Assembly (NCBI GenBank): GCA_024276995.1
Contig: JAJRWB010000001.1
Coordinates: 1-64,000, forward strand
Direction: 5' to 3'
DNA: 64,000 nt
Source of the DNA: Candidatus Eiseniibacteriota bacterium
Lineage (GTDB): Bacteria > Orphanbacterota > Orphanbacteria > Orphanbacterales > Orphanbacteraceae
Shown: one piece after another, positions 51,805-60,464 of the stretch
Numbering within the stretch: the first letter of the stretch is position 1
Layout of the letters: each line of letters opens with the position of its first letter
Notes under the pieces: generated by a model
Seen by the model: the letters and a program-made list of their open reading frames with translations, nothing else
Told to the model about the DNA's origin: nothing
The model's database searches: none
Made by a program: the position numbers and the translations under genes

Positions 51805-52896
51805 TTATGCCACGCGATGGACCTTGCGGGGAGCGGCGCACGGTGCTTCACCGGCGCCCACCGACTCGAGGCTTCCTTCGGCGAGAACTTCCCGCAGCTT
51901 GCGGAACGCCCTCGCCTCGAGTTGGCGGATTCTCTCCCGGGTGACGCCGATCTTCTTTCCGGTCTGCTCGAGAGATTTCGACTCGCCGTTGACCAGACCG
52001 TAGCGAATGCTGAGGATCCGCGCCTCCCTCTCGGGGAGCGTGGCGAGAAGTCTCTCCACCAAGTCTTTCCGGAGGCCGGAAAGGGCCGATTCGAGGGGAC
52101 TCGGTGCGCGGTCGTCGGCGATCACGTCGTGGAGCGCGTGACTGCTCTGTTCGTCGTCGAGGGGGTGGTCGAGGGAGAGAACGCCCTTGGCGAGCCGGGC
52201 GATATCGAGGAACCGCGCGCGCCTCAGGCCGAGCTTTTCGCGCAGTTCTTCGGACGACGGCTTGCGACCCAGCTCCTGGAAAAGCTCCCGCTGGAATGTG
52301 AGGTACTGCTTGATCAGAACGAGTACGTTCGCGGGGATCCGGACGGTGCGGCTCTTGTTCACCAGGGAGCGGGTGATCGCCTGGCGAATCCATTTCGAGG
52401 CGTACGTGCTGAAGCGGAAACCCCGCTCCACCTCGAAACGCTCAACGGCCTTGATCAGGCCGATATTCCCCTCTTCGATCAGATCCTCGAGGCTGAGTCC
52501 CATCCCCTGGTACCGCTTCGCAATGGAAATCACGAGGCGTAGATTCCTCGAGATCAGCTCCGCCCGCGCCTGTTCGTCTCCCCCCTTCACGCGCCAGGCG
52601 ATCTGTGCTTCCTCTTCGCGCTTGAGGAGCGAGAAGGCGCGGATCTCCTTCAGGTAGATGCCCACCGAATCTTGTCCGCCGCCCCCGGCCCGGCCCCTTG
52701 TGCCGCTGGTGGTCGCCATGGTATCCCCCTCTTTCATACTCGACGTCGGCGCACCGCTCACCGGCGGCTCCGGCCAGCCGCCGCTCCACGTCGTGCTTTC
52801 ACCGGCTCTCCCCGTGCCGTATCCCTCCTCGAACACGGCGAAGGTGTCGTCGATGAACTCCTCCCAATTTCGGGAGCCGACTGTGTATCCTGGCAT
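51805..52896 (-). CDS. RpoD-family RNA polymerase sigma factor
   Basis: 363 residues. Regions 1.2 to 4.2 are complete: [70 protein letters not shown] (recognises the -10); [40 protein letters not shown] (recognises the -35). No full region 1.1, so it is a primary or RpoS-like group 2 factor. Start ATG 52896 is chosen because codons with G/C in the third position run through the acidic N-terminus; 52719 is the alternative. Confidence 0.93.
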   Translation of the reverse strand: MPGYTVGSRNWEEFIDDTFAVFEEGYGTGRAGESTTWSGGWPEPPVSGAPTSSMKEGDTMATTSGTRGRAGGGGQDSVGIYLKEIRAFSLLKREEEAQIAWRVKGGDEQARAELISRNLRLVISIAKRYQGMGLSLEDLIEEGNIGLIKAVERFEVERGFRFSTYASKWIRQAITRSLVNKSRTVRIPANVLVLIKQYLTFQRELFQELGRKPSSEELREKLGLRRARFLDIARLAKGVLSLDHPLDDEQSSHALHDVIADDRAPSPLESALSGLRKDLVERLLATLPEREARILSIRYGLVNGESKSLEQTGKKIGVTRERIRQLEARAFRKLREVLAEGSLESVGAGEAPCAAPRKVHRVA

Positions 52897-53226
52897 AGGG
52901 GACTCCAGGTCACTCCAGGTCCCGGACAAGTCGCCCGGAACGGTTCACCCGATCTGACCGATTCCATTGCACGTTTCGTGCCATTCGATCGATTCGCTCC
53001 GCAATATTCCGTTATCGGTAATTGCCGTAAGGAAATAGCTGAATTCCCTTATATCGAACCGTAAGGGCCGCCGAGGGTATCGTCTACCGATCGATTGTGA
53101 ACATCGTGCACGGCCGGAGGAAGATAGTTCTAAGTCGCTGTTTTGTCGGGCGGTTGGGGTGTGAAGAGGGTGTACATCGGCGCCGGGGACGGACGAACCG
53201 GCCGCCGGAACGGTCTCGACGCGCCG
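52897..53226. other. Intergenic region upstream of the sigma factor gene
   Basis: 330 bases between the end of batE and the sigma gene. A less GC-rich core (about 52960-53100) contains short dyads, for example GCACG-ttt-CGTGC near 52969-52981. It probably includes the sigma promoter, but no -35/-10 pair stands out. No gene supported. Confidence 0.5.
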
Positions 53227-53976
53227 TCAGAGCCGTTCGATGGCTTTTTCGGGGAGCCACCCCCTGAAATCGCCGGTGAGAGTGAAGTAGACCCAGCCGT
53301 CGGCTTCCCTGCGCACGCGAAGGACGGTGCCTGCGTGGAGGAGGAATTCCCGAGTGAACTGCTCGCCCGGGCCGCTACGAACGGGAACCTCCGACTCGGT
53401 GACCACGCCGGTGGTGCTCAGCCGCTCCGCGTGGAGGGAGATGGCGAAGAGGAGACACACCGCGAGGAGAACGCCTCCCGAGACGTAAAGCCACTCCCTC
53501 AGCCGGTCCTGCAGCGAGGGGCGGAGGAGAAACGCCCCGAGGAGAACGAGGAAGACCGCGTAGGTCGTCTCGACGACGCGGAACCACTCCTTCCAGGTGA
53601 GCCTTTCCGCCAGGGCGGCGGCAAGACGCAGCGGGGGAAGGTCCTGCCGGGCGATCTCCCTGTCGAGAGTTCTTTCGAGGACGTATTCGAGATTCGCCTT
53701 CACGTCGGCATCCCGGGGAAGGTAGCGGCGCGCCCTCTCGTAGTCGGCCACCGCCCTTCCGAGATCACCCTCCCGGAAGCGGGCGGCCCCGAGATTGTAG
53801 AACAGCTCCCCGCTCTCCACCCCCGAGGAGAGGATCTCCTCGTACAGTCGAATCGCCTCGCCGTACTCCCCCTTCCGGTACGCCTCGTTCCCCGCCGCGA
53901 AGAGGGAGTCGACCGGGGCCGATCGCGTGGGGAGGGCGACGAGCAGGAGGAGGATCATTGTCGTGAACGCGTTCAT
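53227..53976 (-). CDS. batE: BatE-like TPR and SH3-domain protein
   Basis: 249 residues. Signal peptide (FTTMILLLLVALPTRSAP), three TPRs (about 24-115, SLFAAGNEAYRKGEYGEAIR), two membrane helices (about 140-185) and a bacterial SH3 domain at the C-terminus (VRSGPGEQFTREFLLHAGTVLRV...). ATG 53976 is chosen: it overlaps the TGA that ends the continued batD frame (ATGA), and has an aagggg ribosome site. Last gene of the Bat operon. Confidence 0.85.
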   Translation of the reverse strand: MNAFTTMILLLLVALPTRSAPVDSLFAAGNEAYRKGEYGEAIRLYEEILSSGVESGELFYNLGAARFREGDLGRAVADYERARRYLPRDADVKANLEYVLERTLDREIARQDLPPLRLAAALAERLTWKEWFRVVETTYAVFLVLLGAFLLRPSLQDRLREWLYVSGGVLLAVCLLFAISLHAERLSTTGVVTESEVPVRSGPGEQFTREFLLHAGTVLRVRREADGWVYFTLTGDFRGWLPEKAIERL

Positions 53977-54152
53977 CGCCCCCCCTTCACTGCGGCCGCA
54001 AGGGCGCGCCCGGCCAGGACGATGATCTCCTCCCCCTCGCGCAGAAGGGCATTCCTCGCCGGGTCGTCGATCGGGGTGTCCGAGAATCGTCCCCTGTCGC
54101 ATTCGGCGAGGAGAGCTTCGATCCTGGCGATCAGAGAGTCGTCGAGACCTCT
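53973..54152 (-). pseudogene. C-terminal tail of batD after an in-frame TAG
   Basis: Reading on in the batD frame after its TAG gives 59 codons (RGLDDSLIARIEALLAECDR...) and a TGA overlapping the batE ATG. A helix ending LLAECDRGRF is what BatD and related proteins normally carry at this place. This shows that the ancestral batD ran to 53973. No start with a ribosome site is seen, so the tail is probably lost unless TAG is read through. Confidence 0.8.
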
Positions 54153-55853
54153 CTACCCGAGCTCGCTCATCAACTGGCGTCTCGTCAGCGCGCCCACCGG
54201 AAGATCCCCCTTGTCGCCGAGGAATCTCTCCACCGCCCGCGCAAGGGTGGCGGCGAAGTCGCGGCCGTCCTTCTCCCCGGCGAGTCGCGCCGCCTTAGAG
54301 AGCGCCTTCCTCGCGGCGCGGTCGGCGCGCCTCTTCCTTGCAAGGGCCACATTTCCGCTCAGCTCTTCCCGTTTCCTGCGCAACCCGTAAAGGACACCGA
54401 GGAGGATCAAGGGGGCGACGTTCGCCGCCGCCGCGGCGGCGAAGGGGAACGGATCGACCCGCGCGTGCCAGTGGATTCCTCCGGTCGTCTTGAGATAGCG
54501 AAGATCGCTTTCCTCTCTCGCGATCTCGGCTTTCTTCCGGTCGGGCGCATGGACGGGGCCTTCCACGGTGATCGGAAACGCCCTGCTGCGAAGGGTGACG
54601 TACTTCTCCTTGCGGGGATCGAAGTAGGAAAACGAAACGGGGGGAAGGGTGTAGCTGCCGCCGTAACGGGGAACGATCACGCGAGTATATGTCTTTTTCC
54701 CCCTCACGCGATAGTTCTCTTTCGACACGTCGGTGGACGCCCCGGAGTCGTACACCTTGAAGCTTTCCGAAAGATCGATGTCGGGAAGCGAGGCGGTGCG
54801 GATGTTCCCTTCACCGCTGATCTTCACGGTAAGGGTGATCGGCTCGTTCGTGCGGACGCTGTCTTTGTCGATCGACGCGCTGAAGTCGAAAGAGCCGACG
54901 GTGCCGGTGAATCCGACCGGCCTCCCGGCGGTGGGAAGAGCGAGCACCTCCACGGCGATCGAGTCGGTGACGAGTTCCTTCTTTCTTCCCCCGCCGAAAA
55001 AGCCCCGACCCGACCGGGAGAAAAGATCGAATGGATCGCCCGACGAAACGGGACTCCCTTCATAGGTCAAACGCGCGGGGCCGATCACCAGGCGGCCCGG
55101 TCGGGTGGGGAAAAGAGCGGTCCGGATCTCCGTGACCCTGTAGGTCACCCCCTTCACGTCGGTGTTGTACGTTTTCTGGGGCGGAAGATCTTCCTTCCAG
55201 AAGCCCTCCATCGTTGCGGGGGTGTACTCCGGATCGCTCCAGAAACGAACGCGGGTGAAGACCTGGAACGTGTAGGTGATCGCCTCGCCGACGTACGCCT
55301 TCTCCCGGTCGACCCGTGCCTTCACCATCACCTCGGGCGGGAGAGCGCCCCGCCGGCGGGAGCGTCCCCCCGTACCGCTGGGAACGCCCGGCCCGGCGTC
55401 GGCGGCGGATTCGACCACCTCGATGCGGATCGCCCCGGCGGTCGATCGTTCGCCCCCCGCCTGAACGGTGATCGGCCCGAGCTGGAAGACGCCCGTCTTC
55501 CGGGGTGTGAGGATGTACCGGTAGCTGACGGTCGATTTGAACGCGCCGTTCACGATGGAGATATTCTGGGATGTGCCGGACGAGTAGACGCGAAAGCCGT
55601 CGGTGGCGCCCAGGTCGACGTCCGCGCCCCGGCGTCCCGCACCCTCCACGTCCACGGTGAGACGGATCCTGCCGTCGAGATCGACCTTCGAGCGATCCAC
55701 CGTGGCGCTTACGTCGAGGGCGTCCGCCGCCGGTGGGAGGAGGGCGCCGAGCACAAGGGAGAGAAAAAGGAAGACTCTCCTTCCCCCGCATTGCCGGCGG
55801 CCGGCCGATCGCAGCGCGGGAAACGCTCTTTCTTTCATCGCGGCCCGTTCCAT
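54153..55853 (-). CDS. batD: BatD, shortened by an in-frame TAG
   Basis: 566 residues. Signal peptide (VFLFLSLVLGALLPPAADA), a large periplasmic region of Ig-like oxygen-tolerance (BatD) domains, for example VRTNEPITLTVKISGEGNI, one membrane helix (about 445-465), and a cytoplasmic end stopping at LTRRQLMSELG. The TAG at 54155-54153 interrupts the normal C-terminal helix. The start overlaps the batC stop as TAATG. The product is probably stable, since domains up to the break are intact. Confidence 0.9.
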   Translation of the reverse strand: MERAAMKERAFPALRSAGRRQCGGRRVFLFLSLVLGALLPPAADALDVSATVDRSKVDLDGRIRLTVDVEGAGRRGADVDLGATDGFRVYSSGTSQNISIVNGAFKSTVSYRYILTPRKTGVFQLGPITVQAGGERSTAGAIRIEVVESAADAGPGVPSGTGGRSRRRGALPPEVMVKARVDREKAYVGEAITYTFQVFTRVRFWSDPEYTPATMEGFWKEDLPPQKTYNTDVKGVTYRVTEIRTALFPTRPGRLVIGPARLTYEGSPVSSGDPFDLFSRSGRGFFGGGRKKELVTDSIAVEVLALPTAGRPVGFTGTVGSFDFSASIDKDSVRTNEPITLTVKISGEGNIRTASLPDIDLSESFKVYDSGASTDVSKENYRVRGKKTYTRVIVPRYGGSYTLPPVSFSYFDPRKEKYVTLRSRAFPITVEGPVHAPDRKKAEIAREESDLRYLKTTGGIHWHARVDPFPFAAAAAANVAPLILLGVLYGLRRKREELSGNVALARKRRADRAARKALSKAARLAGEKDGRDFAATLARAVERFLGDKGDLPVGALTRRQLMSELG

Positions 55854-56614
55854 TACCAGTCCTTCTTCCGTTTCCCTTGTTCCGCCTTCCGCTTCTCGAG
55901 ACTCGCCGCCCGCTCATGCTCCTCTTCCTCGGCGATCGCCTCGAGGATGCGGTGGGCGTCCTCGGGGGACATCGTTGCCTTCTCAGCCGTTCCGGAAGAA
56001 TCCCCCCTCTCGGGCTGCTGTTGGTCTTGTTGCTGCTGCTGCTGTTGGTCTTGTTGTTGATCCTGCTGTTGCTGCTGCTGCTGTTGGTCTTGTTGTTGAT
56101 CCTGCTGTTGCTGCTGATCTTGCTGCTGGTCTTGTTGCTGCTGTTGCTGGTCTTGTTGTTGTTGATCCTGCTGTTGCTGTTGTTCTTTCTGCTGCTCGAG
56201 TCTCTTTTCCGCCCATTCGAGATTATGCTTCGCGTCCTCGTCTTGCGGGTCTTTCAGAAGGGACCGCTTGAACATCTCCACTGCTTCGTCTAGCTTTCCG
56301 AGCCTGGCGAGCGAGTTGCCGGCCCCATAAAGGGCTCGCGCCGCCAGCGCCGGATCCTTTGCAGCCCCTTCATATTCCGCGGCCGCCTCCTCGTACCGGC
56401 CGAGCTGGTAGAGCGCCGCAGCGCTGTTGAAACGAAGAGACGGTTGCTCCGGGTTCTCTTCTTCCGCTTCGAGGAACCGGGAGAGCGCCTCATCATAGTT
56501 CCCTTCGCGGTACGCTTCCACTCCGCGCACGCTCCTGTCGTGCACCAGGTCGCCCCACCCGACGAGAAAGGGAACGACGAGAAGCATCACCGGAATCACC
56601 CTTGCGTTACTCAA
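55853..56614 (-). CDS. batC: BatC-like TPR protein with a glutamine-rich tract
   Basis: 253 residues. Signal or membrane anchor (VIPVMLLVVPFLVGWG), three TPR units (about 24-140), a Gln/Asp tract (141-200), and a charged helix. The start is uncertain: TTG 56614 is chosen (ggag eight bases upstream), GTG 56623 is possible. Bat TPR proteins of other bacteria also have Q-rich linkers, but this one is nearly pure. Confidence 0.8.
   Translation of the reverse strand: MSNARVIPVMLLVVPFLVGWGDLVHDRSVRGVEAYREGNYDEALSRFLEAEEENPEQPSLRFNSAAALYQLGRYEEAAAEYEGAAKDPALAARALYGAGNSLARLGKLDEAVEMFKRSLLKDPQDEDAKHNLEWAEKRLEQQKEQQQQQDQQQQDQQQQQQDQQQDQQQQQDQQQDQQQQQQQQDQQQDQQQQQQQDQQQPERGDSSGTAEKATMSPEDAHRILEAIAEEEEHERAASLEKRKAEQGKRKKDW
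56015..56194. repeat. CAG/CAA tract coding polyglutamine with spaced aspartates
   Basis: About 60 codons made almost only of Gln with Asp at irregular intervals of 4 to 9. On the plus strand it reads ctg/ttg repeats. The mix of CAG and CAA and the internal near-duplicates suggest slippage and local duplication. Confidence 0.85.
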
Positions 56615-57623
56615 CTCTTCCACTCCATCGTTCGCGGCGTCGCCGGCGCGCCGGTGAGAGAAGCGATTCCACAATCAGGAGAACCGCCGCGGGAAAGAGG
56701 AACCACTCGAAACGCTCCTCGCGAATTACCGCGAGTCGCGCGTCATACTCTCTCTTCGTCATGCCGGAGAGATCGTCGAGGATCCGGTCGAGCGCGTCGG
56801 GTTCGTCGGCGAGAACGTAGTGCCGGCCGCCCGTCTTCGCTGCGATCTCCTGCAGCGTTCGATCGTCCCTGTGGGATACGACGAATTCGCCCGTATCGTC
56901 CTTCTTGAATTCCTTCGCCGATAGGGGAATCAACTCTCCCTCCGCCGTGCCGAGCCCCACGGTGTAGACCCGGATCCCCTCGCCGCGCGCCTCTTCCTCG
57001 GCGCCGGAAAGATCCCCCTCGTGATCCTCGCCGTCGGTGAGAAGGATGATCGCCTTCGAGCCGGTGCCCCCCTTGACGAGCATCTTCGTCGCCGCGCGGA
57101 TCGCCTCGGCGATCGCCGTGCCCGCGGTGGGCACGGTCCACGGGTCGATCCCTCTGAGGAACATCCGCACTGCGCCGTAATCGATGGTCAACGGCGAGGT
57201 GGGCACCGCCCCCCCGGCGAAGGATACGATTCCCACACGGTCGCCGTCGAGCCGGGATAAAAGCCCCTCCATTTCGCGGCGCGCCCGCTCCAAGCGGCTG
57301 GGCACCATGTCGGGCGCGAGCATGCTGAGCGAAGTGTCGAGGGCGAAGACGATGTCGATACCCTCCCGCCGGACCTGCCTTTGTTTCTCGCCGTACTGCG
57401 GGTGGGCGAGGGCGAAGAGGACTCCCGTCATGGCGAGGAGGAAGATCCTTTCCTTGCGTGCCCGGCGGCTTTCGTCGACCCCGCGGACGAGGTGTCTCGC
57501 CAACCGTGGCTCGGCGAATTCGTCGAGCAAGCTTCGCCGTCTCTTTCTTCCGGCGCGGAAGAGAAAGAAGAGCACCGGAACGAGCAAAAGGGCATAGAGA
57601 AACCAGGGCGCGCCGAAGTGCAT
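56607..57623 (-). CDS. batB: BatB, von Willebrand factor A protein
   Basis: 338 residues. N-terminal membrane helices (FLYALLLVPVLFFLFRAG; about 60-75), vWA domain with a metal site (DIVFALDTSLSM, DxSxS), TSPLTIDYGAV and ILLTDGEDHEGD, then a C-terminal membrane helix. Works with BatA on protein complexes remodelled by MoxR. Start overlaps the batA stop as TGATG. Confidence 0.93.
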   Translation of the reverse strand: MHFGAPWFLYALLLVPVLFFLFRAGRKRRRSLLDEFAEPRLARHLVRGVDESRRARKERIFLLAMTGVLFALAHPQYGEKQRQVRREGIDIVFALDTSLSMLAPDMVPSRLERARREMEGLLSRLDGDRVGIVSFAGGAVPTSPLTIDYGAVRMFLRGIDPWTVPTAGTAIAEAIRAATKMLVKGGTGSKAIILLTDGEDHEGDLSGAEEEARGEGIRVYTVGLGTAEGELIPLSAKEFKKDDTGEFVVSHRDDRTLQEIAAKTGGRHYVLADEPDALDRILDDLSGMTKREYDARLAVIREERFEWFLFPAAVLLIVESLLSPARRRRRERWSGRVE

Positions 57624-58618
57624 CAGGGGATCCTCCTGACGAGAACCGTGGCGAGAGACGTCTCGAAGAGGAGAAGAATCGCCGCGGGGAGAAGGAACCA
57701 GCCGAACAGGTCGGAATAGTTTACATATTCATCGCTTTGAATCTCGGTCTTCTCGAGCTTTCCGATTTCGTCGAAAATCGCGCGAAGGGCGTCGGTGTCG
57801 GTGGCACGGAAATACTTCCCTCCCGTCTCGGCGGCGATCTTCTTCAAGATCTCTTCGTCGATCTGCGTCGGCCGGCGGACGTAGCGCTGTCCGAAAACGG
57901 GATCGTTCACCGGGAAGAGGGCATCCCCCTCCTTTCCCACGCCGATCGTGTAGAAACGCACTCCGACGGCGCTCGCCACCTGCGCCGCCGTGGCGGGATC
58001 GATCGTTCCCCGGTTGTTCACGCCGTCGGTGAGAAGGATCGCCACCTTCGATTTCGCATCGCTTTTCTTCAGGCGGTTCACGCAATTCACGATCGCCATA
58101 CCGATCGCCGTGCCGTCCTCGATCATGCCGATCCGGATCTCGCTCATCAGCTCGAGAAGAACGTCGTAGTCGAGGGTGAGAGGGCACTGCACGAACGACG
58201 CGCCCGCGAAGACGACGAGACCGAGGCGGTCCGCTTCCCGGCCGCGGATAAAATCGGCGGCCACCAGCTTTGCCGCTTCGAGACGGTTGTTCGGCTTCAG
58301 GTCGATCGCCTGCATGCTTCCCGACACGTCGAGGGCGATCATGATATCCACCCCCTCGGTGCTGACCCTGACGCCCCTCGCCCCCGACTGCGGCCGGCCG
58401 AGGGCGATCGCCAGGAGGAATACCGCCGCCGTGCGGGCGGCGAAGGGGAGGTGGCGGATGATTTTCTTCCGGCGCGGTTTCGCCCGTTCGAGGAGGCGGA
58501 CCGATGAGAAGCGAATTCTCGGTGCGCGTGCGCGGTCGCGGACATAGCGGAGAATCATCCAGCCGATCGGTGGGAGGAAGAGGAGGGGAATCCACGGCCA
58601 GGCGAAGCGGAGGATCAT
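57623..58618 (-). CDS. batA: BatA, von Willebrand factor A protein
   Basis: 331 residues. Two N-terminal membrane helices, a vWA domain with MIDAS residues (DIMIALDVSGSM, then the threonine in CPLTLDYDVL and ILLTDGVNNRG), and a C-terminal membrane helix. DxSxS is complete, so metal-dependent ligand binding is expected. ATGA overlap with the upstream gene. Confidence 0.93.
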   Translation of the reverse strand: MILRFAWPWIPLLFLPPIGWMILRYVRDRARAPRIRFSSVRLLERAKPRRKKIIRHLPFAARTAAVFLLAIALGRPQSGARGVRVSTEGVDIMIALDVSGSMQAIDLKPNNRLEAAKLVAADFIRGREADRLGLVVFAGASFVQCPLTLDYDVLLELMSEIRIGMIEDGTAIGMAIVNCVNRLKKSDAKSKVAILLTDGVNNRGTIDPATAAQVASAVGVRFYTIGVGKEGDALFPVNDPVFGQRYVRRPTQIDEEILKKIAAETGGKYFRATDTDALRAIFDEIGKLEKTEIQSDEYVNYSDLFGWFLLPAAILLLFETSLATVLVRRIP

Positions 58619-59568
58619 GCCGTCCCCTTCCCTTCCGCCGGCGACTCGCGGCTTTCACGGGTGCGCTCCACGAAACGGCGCGATTTTCCGATCAGCGAGG
58701 GGAAGAGGTCGTCTTCGCCCCCGCCGCCGCGGTACTTGACTTCGTCGCAACGCAACAGGAGTTCCCTGAGGAGGGGGATCGTCTCCGGGGGGAGCTTCTC
58801 GCGCCGAATCTCCCGCAGGATCTCCCGGCTCGTTCGCTCCGGCGCCGGGAGGGCGTAACGATTGCGGATATACTCGCGGATCACGCGGGAGAGGATATAG
58901 AAGTGGATCTGTGCTCGCCCGTTTACGCCCCCCTCCGTCTCCCATTCCTTTTCGGCCCGGTCGATCGCTTCGAGGGCGATCTCATGGGCCGGTCTGAGAT
59001 CGATCGGGACGAACGAGGGGTCGGCGAGGGAGGCGCGTCTCTTCCTGCGCATGTAAAGCCACGCGGCGATCGCCGCGAGAAGCGCGAGGGCGGCCCACGG
59101 CGCGAGAAGGAACACGATATTCCGCCCGGGGGTGACGGGATCCTTCACATTTCGGAGATCTCCCCCCTCGTCGAGGCCGACCGAAAGGACGGTGATCGGG
59201 ATCTCTTCCGACGCCTCTCCCCCGCCGACCGGTTCGAGGGGAGGAATGGCGTAGTCCCCCGGTTTCCATGCCGTGATATGCAGGCGGAGTACGCGGCTCT
59301 TCACGCCGTCGATCGTCTTCTCTTCGGGCGGATCGGTCCCGATGAGCGAGAAGGGAGAATCTCCGCCGGGCGGAAAATCGGGGAAGCGCGCCGAATCGCC
59401 CGGCGTGGAGTCGAGCCGAAGCGTGAGGACCACCGGGTCGCCGACACGGATCGTGTCCCGGTCGACGCCGGCGGTGAGAATCGCCCCGGCACAAGCGGCC
59501 GTGGGAGCGGCGAGGGCGATCGCGGCGACGGCGGCGGCGCGGGCGAGACGATTTCGGCCCCTCTTCAC
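58615..59568 (-). CDS. BatD-like membrane protein
   Basis: 317 residues from a GTG overlapping the DUF58 stop (GTGA). Signal peptide (AAAVAAIALAAPTAACA), Ig-like beta domain (VDRDTIRVGDPVVLTLRL), a membrane helix (about 170-190), then a cytoplasmic helical domain of the BatD/DUF4381 type ending near LLLRCDEVKYRGG. Its end keeps the helix that the downstream batD has lost, which helps to recognise the truncation there. Confidence 0.75.
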   Translation of the reverse strand: MKRGRNRLARAAAVAAIALAAPTAACAGAILTAGVDRDTIRVGDPVVLTLRLDSTPGDSARFPDFPPGGDSPFSLIGTDPPEEKTIDGVKSRVLRLHITAWKPGDYAIPPLEPVGGGEASEEIPITVLSVGLDEGGDLRNVKDPVTPGRNIVFLLAPWAALALLAAIAAWLYMRRKRRASLADPSFVPIDLRPAHEIALEAIDRAEKEWETEGGVNGRAQIHFYILSRVIREYIRNRYALPAPERTSREILREIRREKLPPETIPLLRELLLRCDEVKYRGGGGEDDLFPSLIGKSRRFVERTRESRESPAEGKGTA

Positions 59569-60455
59569 TTCGCTCTCATCCTCCTCTTCCCCCGTTCGCG
59601 GAAGAAACGCGCGAGGGGATCGACGTATCCCCCCCGCGTGGAGACGTCGATCAGGTCGATCCCGAAGCGGCGCATCCGGGAGCGGAGCGCCTCGTCCTCC
59701 GCGCGGCGGAGCGATTCGTACCGGCGGCGAAACGATTCGTCCGCCGTGGAGACGACGATCCTCTCGAGGGTCTCCGCGTCCTCGAATTCGACGAGACCGA
59801 CATCGGGAAGGCTTTCTTCTCTCGGGTCGTAGAGGCGAACGGCGATCAGGTCGTGCCTCCTGGCGGAGACGCGAAGGAGCTTGTCGCACGATACCGGCGT
59901 GATGAAATCGGAGACGAGAAAGACGACCGCCCGCCTCTTCAGGACGTGGTTGAGGTGGTCGAGCGCGGCGTTCAGGTCGGTTCCCCTGCTCTTCGGCCCG
60001 GAGTAGAGAAGTTCCCGGATCACCCGGAGCACGTGACGCTTCCCTTTGCGCGGCTTGATGTACTTCTCCACCGTGTCGGTAAAAAGGAGAAGGCCGACTT
60101 TGTCGTTGTTCCGGATCGCGGAGAAGGCGAGGAGCGAGCAGATCTCGGCGGCGACTTCCGCCTTGAAGTGCTGTGCCGTTCCGAAATCCCCCGAACCGCT
60201 CACATCGACGGCGAGGAGGACGACCAGCTCACGCTCTTCGGTGAATTCCTTGATGAAGGGACGGTTCATGCGGGCGGTGACGTTCCAGTCGATCGCGCGA
60301 ACGTCGTCGCCCTCCTGGTACTCCCTCACCTGGTCGAATTCCATCCCCTTCCCCTTGAAGGTGGAATGGTATTCGCCCGAAAAGAGGCTCTCCACGAGAG
60401 ACCGGGTGACGATCTCGATGCGTCTGACTTTGTGGATCAGTTCCCGAGGAAGCAT
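59565..60455 (-). CDS. DUF58 domain protein
   Basis: 296 residues. The DUF58 signature is clear: GEYHSTFKGKGMEFDQVREYQEGDDVRAIDWNVTARMN, then a vWA-like strand LLAVDVSGS. It normally partners MoxR. It lies nine bases after the moxR stop and in the same frame. Confidence 0.93.
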   Translation of the reverse strand: MLPRELIHKVRRIEIVTRSLVESLFSGEYHSTFKGKGMEFDQVREYQEGDDVRAIDWNVTARMNRPFIKEFTEERELVVLLAVDVSGSGDFGTAQHFKAEVAAEICSLLAFSAIRNNDKVGLLLFTDTVEKYIKPRKGKRHVLRVIRELLYSGPKSRGTDLNAALDHLNHVLKRRAVVFLVSDFITPVSCDKLLRVSARRHDLIAVRLYDPREESLPDVGLVEFEDAETLERIVVSTADESFRRRYESLRRAEDEALRSRMRRFGIDLIDVSTRGGYVDPLARFFRERGKRRMRAK

Positions 60456-60464
60456 GGCCCGCCT

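Noticed and set aside
52969-52981. GCACG-ttt-CGTGC hairpin as terminator or operator
   Set aside because: Only five base pairs, no T tract, and not positioned at a gene end or recognisable promoter.
33705-55853. Genome-wide reassignment of TAG to an amino acid
   Set aside because: TAG ends many genes at their natural family C-terminus (efp, DUF5989 with its invariant ending, fbp, moxR, the histidine kinase and response regulator), so it clearly acts as stop.
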